A stretch of 64,000 bases of DNA from an uncultured Dialister sp. (GCA_902462205.1 CABQAR010000008.1:11866-75865); one strand, 5' to 3'. Numbered from the stretch's first letter, positions 44,193 to 53,606 are shown. The notes: generated from the letters alone by a model not told the origin. Made by a program: numbers and translations.

Positions 44193-44948
44193 TTATCCTT
44201 CTTCCCTTTTCAGCATGCGCTGCAGGAAAGTACGGGTTTTTTCTTCCTTCGGATGGGTGAAAAGCTCCTCCGGCTTTCCCTCCTCCACGATATGGCCGTC
44301 GGACATGAAGACAGCCCTCGTCGACACCTCGCGGGCGAAATGCATCTCATGGGTGACGATCAGCATCGTGATGCCGAGCGTGGCGACATACGCCATCGTA
44401 TCCAGCACCTCGCCGACCAGCTCAGGATCGAGCGCAGACGTCGGCTCATCGAAAAGGATGACATCCGGCTTCGGCGCGAGCGCCCTCGCGATGCCGACAC
44501 GCTGCTGCATGCCGCCTGACAGCTCGGCAGGATACATCTTCGCGTACTCCGCCATGCGCACCCGATCCAGCTCCTCCATGGCGATTTCCTCGGCCTCCTT
44601 CCGGCTTTTTCCGTAACCGTAAATCAGCCCTTCCGTCACATTCTCAAGGACATTCTTATTCCTGAAAAGATTGAACTGCTGGAAAACCATGGTGGACTTC
44701 CGGCGGAGCTTCTGCACCTCCGCCTTGGAAATATGGGAAAAATCGACAGACACATCATCGATCGTGAGCTTGCCTGCCTCCGGTTTTTCCAGATAATTCA
44801 GACAGCGGAGGAAAGTCGTCTTGCCCGTGCCGGATGGGCCCAGAATGGAAATGACATCACCCTTTTCCACGGAAAGGCTGATATCCTTCAAAACAGTATT
44901 GCTGCCAAATGATTTCTTGATATGTTCTGCAGTGAGAATGCGGGACAT
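44193..44948 (-). CDS. Amino-acid ABC transporter ATP-binding protein
   Basis: A 251-residue cytoplasmic ATPase of the polar amino-acid uptake family (GlnQ/HisP type). Walker A is GPSGTGKTTFLRCLN near residue 38, the signature is LSGGMQQRVGIARAL near 145, and Walker B VILFDEPTSALDPE lies near 163-176. ATG 44948 has GAAGGA at the right distance; a longer in-frame version would start inside the T-box leader. It is the first gene of the operon. Confidence 0.92.
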   Translation of the reverse strand: MSRILTAEHIKKSFGSNTVLKDISLSVEKGDVISILGPSGTGKTTFLRCLNYLEKPEAGKLTIDDVSVDFSHISKAEVQKLRRKSTMVFQQFNLFRNKNVLENVTEGLIYGYGKSRKEAEEIAMEELDRVRMAEYAKMYPAELSGGMQQRVGIARALAPKPDVILFDEPTSALDPELVGEVLDTMAYVATLGITMLIVTHEMHFAREVSTRAVFMSDGHIVEEGKPEELFTHPKEEKTRTFLQRMLKREEG

Positions 44949-44977
44949 CCTTGTTCCTTCTTTCAATCTATAACAGA

Positions 44978-45244
44978 GGATGGAAAACAAAAAACCGCCC
45001 CGGCAAAGGGACGGCAAGGATCCGTGTTCCACCCAATTTCATTTCCCCGTTGCCGGAGAAACCTTGGAAAGTCAAACGACTTAAGCGCGATATCGGGCGC
45101 ATCCGGTTTTCCTACTGTGCGTTCAGAAAACAGCTCAGAGAGGCACTTCCGAAAAATTCCCGCACCCATTTCCATCCCCAGGGCTTTCTGAACCGGTTCC
45201 ATTTCCATACTTTCTCTCATCATCGCATGATTCAATAGCTAATC
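44978..45244 (-). ncRNA. T-box leader controlling the amino-acid ABC transporter
   Basis: On the minus strand the leader carries the conserved T-box element GGGTGGAACACGG...CGTCCCT (about 45007-45036). It is followed by a terminator (CCGTCCC / GGGGCGG arms, then six Ts, rc at 44988-45016). A long stem I lies near 45120-45210, with an AGTA/GAA specifier-loop pair and a terminal-loop AGAAAGCC-type motif. The specifier region reads GAAGUGCC; GUG (Val) or UGC (Cys) are candidates and I cannot decide between them. The promoter TTGCAT-17-TATAGT is at 45251-45279 (rc). Confidence 0.85.
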
Positions 45245-45284
45245 GGGATTACTATACCATAAATATTCGATATATGCAAATCGG

Positions 45285-46380
45285 CAGAAATGAGGAATGA
45301 GGAATGAGGAATTGAGGTGCGCCGCGGCAAATGATATACGGCGAGAATTTAGTAGGCAGAAGGCAGAAGTCAGTATGTCCCTGCTTGCCGTCATCCTTGA
45401 ATGGAGTAAATAAACTGATTTGAAAGTAAGGAGTTAAATGCAGAACAGAAAGGCTCCACCGCATGTCGGGAAAGCTGGCAACCGCAGGTTGACTGAAGGG
45501 GCGGGTTGATACAGACAGGAAAAAGAATATACGCACGCTTGCCCCTATCGACGGCTACGCCGCCACTTCCCCCGTGTGCGGTGGAAGCAGGGGAATCGTA
45601 TTTAAAACCTGTAACCGCTGCCCAGATTCTTCGCTCCTATTCATATGCATATTTACATACCAATCATTCGATTCTGCCAACCGCTCGAGAATGACAGGGC
45701 AGGGGGTGTTTACCTTTATTGGGATTAACTACTTGCCGTCATCCTCGAATGGAGCGTTAGCGGAATGAAGGATCTGGCAGAGGATACGGGTAAGAATAGA
45801 AAATGAAAAAGCTCTCTTCTTTAGAGGAGGGTGGCGGCGTAGCCGTCGGGTGGTGCCTTCCGGGAGGACGAGGATGAATCTGTTCCTGAAAAGGGGAATG
45901 GCGGTGCGCCGCGATAAATGATATAGCGGCGGGAATTAGTAGCCCGTGGTCAGAAGACAGACATCAGACAATAACAAATCCCTGCTTGCCGTCATCCTCG
46001 AATGGAGTAAATAAACTGATTTGAAAGTAAGGAGTTAAATGCAGAACAGAAAGGCTCCACCGCATGTCGGGGGAGCTGCCGAGGAACGAGGCTGAGGGGG
46101 CAGTCGATGTAGTCAGGAGAAAAATGTATGCACACTTGCCCCTATCGACGGCTGCGCCGCCACCTCCCCCGCGTGCGGTGGAAGCATTTGAGTAGCATTT
46201 AAGACCTGCAACTCTTGCCCAGATTCTTCGCTTCTATTCATATGCATATTTACAGTACCAATCATTCGATTCTGCCCATCGCTCGAGAATGACAGGGCAA
46301 GGGGTAATGGAATTAGGAGTTTTGAATGAGGAGTTAGGAATGGTGGTGCGCTGCGATAAATGATATGGCGGCGAGGGAAA
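45285..46380. repeat. Mosaic intergenic repeat region 8 (large, three A modules)
   Basis: Forward orientation: H1 and A (45290-45345), H2 (45346-45380), a G start merging into a D block (45382-45650), further G pieces (45655-45785) and block C (45805-45895). A second A and H2 follow (45898-45975), then a G/D block (45980-46300) and H1 and A again (46310-46375). It lies between the T-box promoter and the ZIP gene and has no convincing gene. Confidence 0.82.
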
Positions 46381-46470
46381 GCAGTATATTTTATCGGTCT
46401 TCAGCTGTTGTATTTATCAGAAATATTGCAGGTTGGTTTTTATGGACTGCCTATAGTAGACCTATTTTAT

Positions 46471-46490
46471 TTATTCACAGCTTATCCACA
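46471..46490. promoter_or_regulatory. Pair of perfect DnaA boxes
   Basis: TTATTCACA (46471-46479) and TTATCCACA (46482-46490), two bases apart on the same strand. A weaker inverted match, TGTTGAATAA, starts near 46494. They lie about 130 bases upstream of the ZIP gene and 24 kb from dnaA. Confidence 0.6.
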
Positions 46491-46617
46491 ATATGTTGAA
46501 TAACTTATAAAAAATGAAGAGGAAACGATGCGTCATTTTTCCTTCTGCTGCTTTTATTGACATCCAGTTTAAAATACAGTATGAATATATGAGTGGATTA
46601 TTAATTTCGAGGTAACT

Positions 46618-47397
46618 ATGGAAGAAACATTCTGGGGACTTTTCGTTCCTTTTCTCGGGACGACTTTGGGCGCGGCCTGCGTGTTTTTCATGCGCGGTGC
46701 GCTGAATCAATCGGTGCAGAGGAGCCTGACCGGATTCGCGGCGGGCGTCATGGTGGCGGCTTCATTTTTCAGCCTCCTGATTCCAGCCATCGAGCAGTCG
46801 GAAAAAATGGGCAACTGGGCATTCGTGCCTGCGGTGGCTGGATTCGGCATAGGGATGGCGTTTTTGCTGCTTCTTGACCATGTGATCCCCCATTTGCACA
46901 TGAATGCGAAAGAGGCGGAAGGGCCGAAAAGCCATCTGGCGCGGACGACGATGCTCGTGCTGGCGGTGACTCTTCACAATATTCCCGAGGGGATGGCTGT
47001 CGGCGTCGTGTATGCGGGATTTCTCTCCGGAAATGACGGAATCACGGCGGCCGGGGCCATGGCGCTTTCTTTGGGGATCGCGATCCAGAATTTTCCTGAG
47101 GGAGCGATTATTTCCATGCCGCTCAAGGCGTCTGGCATGGGAAATATCAAAGCCTTTACCGGTGGTTTCCTGTCCGGCGTGGTGGAACCGATCGGCGCGG
47201 TGGCGACCATCCTGCTGACCGGCCTCGTGGTGCCGCTTCTGCCCTATTTCCTTTCGTTTGCGGCAGGCGCGATGATTTATGTCGTGGTGGAGGAGCTCAT
47301 TCCCGAAATGTCGGCAGGAGAACATTCGGACATCGGCGTCATCTCGTTCGCCGCAGGTTTCATGGTCATGATGGCGCTGGACGTGGCGCTGGGGTAG
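46618..47397 (+). CDS. ZIP-family metal transporter
   Basis: A 259-residue inner-membrane importer for Zn2+ or other divalent metals, of the bacterial ZupT/GufA subgroup. About eight hydrophobic segments. The metal-site helices are recognisable from HNIPEGMAVGVVYAG near residues 120-134 and NFPEGAIISMP near 158-168, each with the His/Asn-x-x-Pro-Glu-Gly pattern. The start ATG follows GAGGTAAC. DnaA boxes upstream are unusual for such a gene. A mosaic repeat follows its 3' end. Confidence 0.9.
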   Translation: MEETFWGLFVPFLGTTLGAACVFFMRGALNQSVQRSLTGFAAGVMVAASFFSLLIPAIEQSEKMGNWAFVPAVAGFGIGMAFLLLLDHVIPHLHMNAKEAEGPKSHLARTTMLVLAVTLHNIPEGMAVGVVYAGFLSGNDGITAAGAMALSLGIAIQNFPEGAIISMPLKASGMGNIKAFTGGFLSGVVEPIGAVATILLTGLVVPLLPYFLSFAAGAMIYVVVEELIPEMSAGEHSDIGVISFAAGFMVMMALDVALG

Positions 47398-47404
47398 GCG
47401 GAAG

Positions 47405-48150
47405 AGAAAATTAGGAGTTTGGAACGAGGAATTAGGAATGGCGGTGCGCCGCGACAAAATATATAGCGGCGGAATTAGTAGCCAGTGGACAGTAGTCAGA
47501 AATCAGAAGATAGATATCAGAAAACAGAAGCCATATTTCCTGCTTGCCGTTATCTTTGAACGGTGGGTGTATTTAAAATCTGAAACCGCTGCCCAGATTC
47601 TTCGCTCCTATTCATATGCATATTTACAGTACCAATCATTCGATTTTTCCCATCGCTCGAGAATGACGGGCAAGGTCTATTTACCTTATCGGTATTACCT
47701 GCCTGCCGTCATCCTCGAACGTAATGGAGCATAGCGGAATGGAGTGAAGGATCTGGCATAGGATTATGGAATTAAATGTAAAACAGAAAGGCTCCACCGC
47801 ATGTCGAGGAGGCAAGTGAACAATTTTTGAAGGAATGAAATGACGCGCAAAAATCTGTGAAACGCTTTGCCCTTGCGGCTGAGCTGGCAACCGCAGGTTG
47901 ACGAAGGGGCGGGTTAATACAGACAGGAAAAAGAGTGTGCGTATGCTTGCCCCTATCGACGGCTGCGCCGCCACTTCCCCCGCGTGCAGTGGAAGCATTT
48001 GAGTAGTATTTACAACCTGTAACCGCTGCCCAGATTCTTTGCTCCTATTCATATGCATATTTACAGTACCAATTATTCGATTCTGCCTATCGCTCGAGAA
48101 TGACGGGGCAAGGTCTGTTTACCTTATCAGCAATTACCTGTTTGCCGTCA
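47405..48150. repeat. Mosaic intergenic repeat region 9
   Basis: Starts about 10 bases after the ZIP stop in forward orientation: H1 (47410-47440), A (47440-47472), H2 (47474-47530), G/D-tail (47538-47680), G (47700-47765), and a D block with part of the G insert (47765-48100). No gene is seen. The glycine riboswitch promoter follows. Confidence 0.8.
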
Positions 48151-48212
48151 TAGTTGATGGTTGTGACCGGCGGGGATTTTATTAAAAGAGTATTAGTATT
48201 TCCTGTCTATAC

Positions 48213-48241
48213 TTGCATAATCCTGTATTTATCGTTATAAT
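48213..48241 (+). promoter_or_regulatory. Promoter of riboswitch-AgcS unit 1
   Basis: TTGCAT (48213-48218), a 17-base spacer, TATAAT (48236-48241). Confidence 0.7.
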
Positions 48242-48265
48242 TCAAATCAACAAATTCACATTGGT

Positions 48266-48430
48266 GGATGATGTATGCGGGAGAAAGCCGACTGGCTTAC
48301 CGAAGGAGTAACACTCTCAGGTGTCCTTGCGAGGACGGTACTGTATGCGGACACACTCTGGAGAGTCCCCCAGCGGGCGCCGAAGGTGTAAGGATGGAAA
48401 TCCAAATCTCTCAGGCAAAAGGACAGAGAA
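48266..48430 (+). ncRNA. Tandem glycine riboswitch 1
   Basis: Two adjacent glycine aptamers are visible. Aptamer 1 has CCGAAGGAGTAACACTCTCAGG, written in two parts as CCGAAGGAG and TCTCAGG. Aptamer 2 has GGAGAGTCC, GCGCCGAAGG and the hallmark TCTCAGGCAAAAGGACAGAG. It ends 38 bases before a terminator and upstream of an Na+/alanine-glycine symporter gene. Confidence 0.93.
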
Positions 48431-48468
48431 GAAACGCAGGATTTTTTGTTTGCGTTGGGTAGATATTA

Positions 48469-48517
48469 CCGGCTTCCAGAGTTGCATGTTTTGGAAGCCG
48501 GTTTTTTATTTTCCTGC
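48469..48517 (+). terminator. Riboswitch expression-platform terminator 1
   Basis: CCGGCTTCCA / TGGAAGCCGG arms followed by six Ts, between the glycine riboswitch and the symporter start. Confidence 0.85.
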
Positions 48518-48541
48518 ATGGTTAAGGAGGCTGTTTCTTTC

Positions 48542-49939
48542 ATGGATTTTCTTGCTTTGTTGAATGAGATTGATAGTTTTATCTGGGGCCCGCCGCTGTT
48601 GATCCTGCTGGTGGGAACAGGTATTTTACTGACGCTCCGGCTGAATGTGCTGCAGATTTTCAAGCTGCCGAAGGCATTGTCTCTGATTTTCCGGGCGCAG
48701 AATGCGGGCAGCGGCGATATTGACAGTTTCAAGGCGTTATGCACGGCTCTTTCCGCCACGGTCGGCACAGGAAATATCGTCGGCGTTGCTACGGCGATCC
48801 ATGCCGGCGGCCCGGGGGCGCTGTTCTGGATGTGGATGGCGGCGTTCTTCGGCATGGCGACGAAGTATGCCGAAGGTCTTCTTGCGGTCAAGTACCGTGA
48901 AACGGATGAAAAGGGCGAGATCGCCGGCGGTCCGATGTACTATATCAAGAACGGCATGGGGGAGCGGTATAAATGGCTGGGCACGCTGTTTGCCTTCTTC
49001 GGCGTCCTTGTCGCTTATTTCGGCATCGGCACGTTCGCCCAGGTGAATGCGATCGTGGATATCACGAAGATGACGACAGGCATTGATCCGATATGGACGG
49101 CGATCATCCTGACCATCCTCGTGGCGGCGATTACGATCGGCGGCCTGCAGTCCATTGCGGCTGCGGCAAGTAGGATCGTTCCTGCGATGGCGCTCATTTA
49201 TTTCTTGTCGACCATTGGTGTTCTGATTGCTTTTGCCGACCAGGTGCCGTCTGCGGTGGCACTCATTCTGGAAAGTGCGTTCACGCCCACGGCGGCGACC
49301 GGTGGTTTCCTTGGCGCCACGGTCATGATGGCGGTCCGGAGCGGCGTGGCAAGGGGTGTTTTCTCCAATGAGTCCGGTCTGGGCTCGGCTCCGATCGTGG
49401 CTGCTGCGGCCAAGACGAAATGGCCGGCGGAGCAGGGATTGATTTCCATGACGGGCACATTTATCGATACCATCGTTATCTGCACGCTGACGGGTCTGAC
49501 CCTCGTCGTCACCGGCGCATGGAACGGCGTGGAAAACGGTGCAGCGCTGACGAATGCGGCATTTACGTCCGCTTTCCCCGTATTTGGCGGATATATGCTC
49601 ATGGTCGGGCTTGTCCTCTTCGCGTTCACGACCATCCTCGGATGGAATTACTACGGCGAGCGCTGCATGATTTACCTGATTGGCACGAAGGGGGTCCTTC
49701 CGTACCGTGTGATTTTCATCCTCCTCGTGGCAAGCGGCGCGTTCCTCAAGCTGGAGGCCATCTGGGTGCTGGCGGATATCGTGAACGGCCTGATGGCGAT
49801 TCCGAACCTCATCGCCCTGATCTTCCTGTCCGGCGTCTGTGTCCGTGAAACGAAGAAATACATGGCTTATCTGAAAAGCGGCAGCGAGGAATACGATGCG
49901 GTGTCCGCGGAAGAATGCCGTGATTCTGACCTTGGGTGA
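48542..49939 (+). CDS. Na+:alanine/glycine symporter (AgcS family), copy 1
   Basis: A 465-residue inner-membrane symporter with about 11 hydrophobic segments. Signatures include ATVGTGNIVGVATAIHAGGPGALFWMW (about residues 69-95), GVFSNESGLGSAPIVAAAAKT (about 275-295) and FAFTTILGWNYYGERC near 360-375, all typical of the family. ATG 48542 follows AAGGAGG by 11 bases; a longer frame reading through the terminator is not credible. A glycine riboswitch controls it, so glycine or alanine is the probable substrate. One of three related copies in this region. Confidence 0.9.
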   Translation: MDFLALLNEIDSFIWGPPLLILLVGTGILLTLRLNVLQIFKLPKALSLIFRAQNAGSGDIDSFKALCTALSATVGTGNIVGVATAIHAGGPGALFWMWMAAFFGMATKYAEGLLAVKYRETDEKGEIAGGPMYYIKNGMGERYKWLGTLFAFFGVLVAYFGIGTFAQVNAIVDITKMTTGIDPIWTAIILTILVAAITIGGLQSIAAAASRIVPAMALIYFLSTIGVLIAFADQVPSAVALILESAFTPTAATGGFLGATVMMAVRSGVARGVFSNESGLGSAPIVAAAAKTKWPAEQGLISMTGTFIDTIVICTLTGLTLVVTGAWNGVENGAALTNAAFTSAFPVFGGYMLMVGLVLFAFTTILGWNYYGERCMIYLIGTKGVLPYRVIFILLVASGAFLKLEAIWVLADIVNGLMAIPNLIALIFLSGVCVRETKKYMAYLKSGSEEYDAVSAEECRDSDLG

Positions 49940-49961
49940 GAAAGGCTCTGGCTGGTTTCAT

Positions 49962-50053
49962 GAAACGGAAATATGCCCCATTCTTTCCGTTTCTGAAATA
50001 TAATGGCAGACCTCTGCATCATTTTTCCCCGTATGATGCGGAGGGAATGCCAT
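49962..50053. repeat. Two hairpins downstream of AgcS copy 1
   Basis: Perfect arms GAAACGGAAA (49962-49971) and TTTCCGTTTC (49984-49993), then CCTCTGCATCA / TGATGCGGAGG near 50015-50046. Neither is followed by a long T-run. The rest of 50054-50280 is AT-rich with no gene. Confidence 0.5.
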
Positions 50054-50285
50054 GTTTTCTGACATATTTCTGATTACATATGCATAAAGATGAACAAAAA
50101 CTCATAATAAATCATCTGTGTATGATAAAACGGCATGAATCAACCTATTGCATTTTAAAAAACCGGGGAGTATAATTCATTTCACTTCAGAATCTTCATC
50201 GTCTGGAATGACGCATCGGATTCGGGGTGAAAAGTATATCGCGGTGGAACGACTGTTTTCTAATTTTTTTCTAACAAAAAAGTAG

Positions 50286-50315
50286 TTGCAAAATCAGAGG
50301 CATACGTTCTATAAT
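50286..50315 (+). promoter_or_regulatory. Promoter of riboswitch-AgcS unit 2
   Basis: TTGCAA (50286-50291), an 18-base spacer, TATAAT (50310-50315). Confidence 0.7.
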
Positions 50316-50333
50316 GCGCATATACAATAAAGG

Positions 50334-50512
50334 TGAATGATGTACACTGAAAAATGACACGGAAGTGTCTGCCGAAGGAGTAACACTATCAGGCGTTCTT
50401 AGGAACACGAAACTGTGTACGGACACGACTCTGGAGAGTCCCATTGATTTGGGCGCCGAAGGGGCAACGATGGTTTCCCGTAACCATCTAATCTCTCAGG
50501 CAAAAGGACAGG
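50334..50512 (+). ncRNA. Tandem glycine riboswitch 2
   Basis: Two glycine aptamers: the first with CCGAAGGAGTAACACTATCA and the second with TCTGGAGAGTCC, GCGCCGAAGGGGCAA and TCTCAGGCAAAAGGACAG. It lies upstream of a second AgcS-type gene. Confidence 0.93.
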
Positions 50513-50564
50513 GCTGGCAATTGGGTAACACCCATTGTATACGTGGATGCATACATCGCATACA

Positions 50565-50610
50565 AACCGCCAGCCCAAGCCTTTACCGGCTTGAGTATGG
50601 CGGTTTTTTG
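50565..50610 (+). terminator. Riboswitch expression-platform terminator 2
   Basis: AACCGCCA / TGGCGGTTTTTT arms with an inner AAGCC/GGCTT stem. The upstream GGGCTGGC can pair with GCCAGCCC as a competing anti-terminator. Confidence 0.8.
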
Positions 50611-50648
50611 TATAAGGAAACGGGAGAAAATTAAAGGGGGAAATGATT

Positions 50649-52100
50649 ATGGATATGGTGGCAATTAACCAACTTGTAGGTGATATTGACAGCTTCGTAT
50701 GGGGCCCGGTCATGTTGTGTCTGCTGGTCGGAACCGGCATTTATCTCACTGTTTATCTGAAATTCCAGACCTGGAGGAATTTACCGTACGCCATGAAGAG
50801 CGTATTTTCCCGTGAAGCCCGCACGACATCGCGCGGCAGCGGCGACGTTTCTCCTTTCTCCGCGCTGATGACGGCACTGGCTGCCACCATCGGCACAGGC
50901 AACATCGTAGGCGTGGCAACGGCGATGTTCTCCGGCGGCCCCGGCGCGCTGGTGTGGATGTGGCTGTCCGCCTGCTTCGGACTCACCACCAAATTCTCCG
51001 AATGCATGCTCGGCTTCAAATTCCGTGAAGTGAACGCGAAGGGCGAAATGAAAGGCGGCCCGATGTTCACCATGAAAAACGGATTCAAGAACAAAACGGT
51101 CGGCCTCGGCATGGGCTTCCTCTTCGCATTGTTCGCCGTTATCGCTTCTTTCGGCATCGGCAACATGACGCAGGCGAACTCCATTACCACCGCGGTCAAT
51201 GCGACCTTCGGATTCTCCAATGAAGTCGTCGGAATTTTCCTCACCCTGATGACCCTCGCCGTTATCGTCGGCGGCATCACTTCTATTTCCAAAGTATCCT
51301 CCCTCGTTGTTCCGGGAATGGCAGCATTCTACATCATCGCAGGCCTGATCTGCATCGTACTGAATATTGAAAATATTCCCCACGGCCTGTACCTGATCAT
51401 CATGATGGCATTTGATCCTTCCGCTGTCGAAGGTGGCGTCCTCGGCACTATCACCGTATCCGTCATGAACGCCATGCGTTACGGCGTAGCCCGCGGCTGC
51501 TTCTCCAACGAAGCCGGCCTCGGTTCCGCAGCGATCTCCGCAGCCGCATCCACCACGGATGAACCGGCCCGTCAGGGATACATCAGCATGACCGGTACCT
51601 TCATCGATACCATCATCGTCTGCTCCATCACCGGCCTCACCATCGCCTCCTCCGGCGTCCTCGGCACCGTAGGCGCTGACGGCAAGCCGCTCGCAGGCGT
51701 GGCCCTCACCATGGCGGCATTTTCCACCCACCTGGGCGTTATCGGCAACTACATCGTTTCCATCGGCATCATGCTCTTCGCATACTCCACCATCCTCGGC
51801 TGGGAATACAACGGTGAAAAAGCATGGGAATACCTCTGGGGCACTCATAAATACAATATCGTTTACCGTATTGCTTTCTCCCTCGTCGTTTATATCGGCG
51901 CTACCCAGACACTGGACCTCGTATGGAACCTTTCCGATATCGCGAACGCCCTCATGGCTATCCCGAACCTGATCTCCATGCTCGTTCTTGCTCCTGTCAT
52001 CAAAGAAGAAGTAGTCAGCTTCCAGGCCATCCTTGAAAAGGAAAGGGCGGAAAAAAAAGCAGCCGTGCTTCATGAAGGAGAAGAAACAGTCCATATCTAA
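50649..52100 (+). CDS. Na+:alanine/glycine symporter (AgcS family), copy 2
   Basis: A 483-residue paralogue with about 11 membrane segments. It shows ATIGTGNIVGVATAMFSGGPGALVWMW near residues 79-105, GCFSNEAGLGSAAISAAASTT near 284-304 and FAYSTILGWEYNGEKAWEY near 376-394. It differs from copies 1 and 3 at several positions that are identical between those two, so it is the more divergent member. ATG 50649 has GGGGG 8 bases upstream; ATG 50643 would be too close to it. A glycine riboswitch precedes it. Confidence 0.9.
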   Translation: MDMVAINQLVGDIDSFVWGPVMLCLLVGTGIYLTVYLKFQTWRNLPYAMKSVFSREARTTSRGSGDVSPFSALMTALAATIGTGNIVGVATAMFSGGPGALVWMWLSACFGLTTKFSECMLGFKFREVNAKGEMKGGPMFTMKNGFKNKTVGLGMGFLFALFAVIASFGIGNMTQANSITTAVNATFGFSNEVVGIFLTLMTLAVIVGGITSISKVSSLVVPGMAAFYIIAGLICIVLNIENIPHGLYLIIMMAFDPSAVEGGVLGTITVSVMNAMRYGVARGCFSNEAGLGSAAISAAASTTDEPARQGYISMTGTFIDTIIVCSITGLTIASSGVLGTVGADGKPLAGVALTMAAFSTHLGVIGNYIVSIGIMLFAYSTILGWEYNGEKAWEYLWGTHKYNIVYRIAFSLVVYIGATQTLDLVWNLSDIANALMAIPNLISMLVLAPVIKEEVVSFQAILEKERAEKKAAVLHEGEETVHI

Positions 52101-52128
52101 GAAATAAATAAAAGAAATACCAAAAACT

Positions 52129-52171
52129 CCGCAGTGTGGCAATGCATTGTCCTCACTGCGGAATTTCTTGT
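52129..52171 (+). terminator. Hairpin after AgcS copy 2
   Basis: CCGCAGTG / CACTGCGG arms; the following T-run is weak. Confidence 0.55.
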
Positions 52172-52281
52172 GTAAGCCCTGCCATCCGGATCTATTTTTC
52201 TTATATATATAATAGAAATATATAATACATATATATAGAATCCCCCGTATGATGAAAAGGATGGAGCAGGCGCGAAACCTC

Positions 52282-52330
52282 CCGGATTCCGGCCTGTCTG
52301 ATTGTGCAGGAATCCGGTGTAGTGTATAAT
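52282..52330 (+). promoter_or_regulatory. Promoter and inverted repeat for the DAACS symporter
   Basis: TTGTGC (52302-52307), a 17-base spacer, TATAAT (52325-52330). Perfect arms CCGGATTCC (52282-52290) and GGAATCCGG (52309-52317) bracket the -35, as expected for a repressor or activator site. Confidence 0.6.
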
Positions 52331-52364
52331 GAAAAAAATTTATAGTAGTGTAGGAGGAGTGAAG

Positions 52365-53585
52365 TTGAATTTATCTGTACAAATTTTTGCCTCATTGGTC
52401 CTTTCCGTCGTAGTCGGCCTCTTTCTGGGAGAAAGCGCGATCGGACCGGTGAAGACATGGATCGCCCCGATCGGCACCATGTTCATCAACCTGATCAAAA
52501 TGATGATCGTTCCCGTCGTCCTCTGTTCCCTCGTCGTCGGCATGACGTCCATGGGGGATATGAAGAAGCTCGGACGCATCGGCGTTAAGACCGTCGCATT
52601 CTACATGGTGACCACCGCGATCGCCATCGTCATCGGCTTCATGGTGGCAGGCGTCATCCATCCCGGCATCGGCATGGCACTTCCGGCGGACGCGGCTCCG
52701 AAGGTCAAAGAAGCGCCGACCATCATGCAGGTATTCGTCAATATGGTTCCGACCAATCCGATCGCCTCCATGGCGAAAGCGGACATCCTTCCGGTCATCA
52801 TCTTCGCCCTCTTCCTTGGAGCAGGCATCATCTCCGTCGGCGGGGCACAGGCGAAACTGCTCATCAACGTATTTGACGCAGGCGCGGAAGTCTGCTATAA
52901 GATCATCGCCATGATCATGCGTCTGGCGCCGATCGGCGTATTCTGCCTCCTGCTTCCCGTCGTCGTGCAGAACGGACCGAAAGTCCTGCTGCCGCTGCTC
53001 TCCGTCATCATAGCCATGGCGATCGGCAGCATCATCCACGCTGTTTGCGTATACTCCGCCATCGCATCCACGGCAGGGCATATGAATCCAATCAGATTCT
53101 TCCGCGGCATGTCGGAAGCAATGATTATCGCCTTCACCACCTGCTCTTCCGCAGGCACCCTGCCTGTCAATATGAAGAACACGCAGGAAAAACTCGGCGT
53201 CAAGCGTGATATCGCCTCCTTCGTACTGCCTCTCGGCGCTACCATCAATATGGACGGCACCGCCCTCTACATGGGCATCTGCTCCCTCTTCGTGGCCAAC
53301 GTATTCGGTGTGGACCTCACCATGGACCAGATGATGATGATCGTACTGACAGGCACGCTCGCCTCCATCGGGACCGCAGGCGTTCCGGGCGCAGGCCTCA
53401 TCATGCTCGCCATGGTCCTCCAGTCCGTCGGACTCCCCTTGGAAGGTTTAGCACTCGTGGCAGGCATCGACCGCGTCCTCGACATGTTCCGTACCACGCT
53501 GAACATCACAGGTGACGCAGCCGTAGCCGTAGCCATCGACGCTACAGAAAAATCAGTACCTACCCAGCTGGATATCCACGAATAA
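52365..53585 (+). CDS. Dicarboxylate/amino-acid:cation symporter (DAACS family)
   Basis: A 406-residue Na+- or H+-coupled symporter of the GltP/SstT/DctA fold. Key elements are the serine-rich hairpin seen as FTTCSSAGTLPVNMKN near residues 255-270, the NMDGTALYMG motif near 296-305, a second hairpin TLASIGTAGVPGAGLIMLA near 335-353, and DRVLDMFRTTLNITGDA near 370-387. The substrate is probably an acidic or small neutral amino acid. The start is TTG 52365, 7 bases after AGGAGG; the ATG at 52329 overlaps the -10 box and cannot be translated. Confidence 0.9.
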   Translation: MNLSVQIFASLVLSVVVGLFLGESAIGPVKTWIAPIGTMFINLIKMMIVPVVLCSLVVGMTSMGDMKKLGRIGVKTVAFYMVTTAIAIVIGFMVAGVIHPGIGMALPADAAPKVKEAPTIMQVFVNMVPTNPIASMAKADILPVIIFALFLGAGIISVGGAQAKLLINVFDAGAEVCYKIIAMIMRLAPIGVFCLLLPVVVQNGPKVLLPLLSVIIAMAIGSIIHAVCVYSAIASTAGHMNPIRFFRGMSEAMIIAFTTCSSAGTLPVNMKNTQEKLGVKRDIASFVLPLGATINMDGTALYMGICSLFVANVFGVDLTMDQMMMIVLTGTLASIGTAGVPGAGLIMLAMVLQSVGLPLEGLALVAGIDRVLDMFRTTLNITGDAAVAVAIDATEKSVPTQLDIHE

Positions 53586-53606
53586 AGAAATAAAAACACT
53601 CAAACG

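Noticed and set aside
50781..52142. A 453-codon open frame antisense to AgcS copy 2
   Set aside because: Asp/Gly/His-rich composition is the complement of a membrane-protein gene; no independent support.
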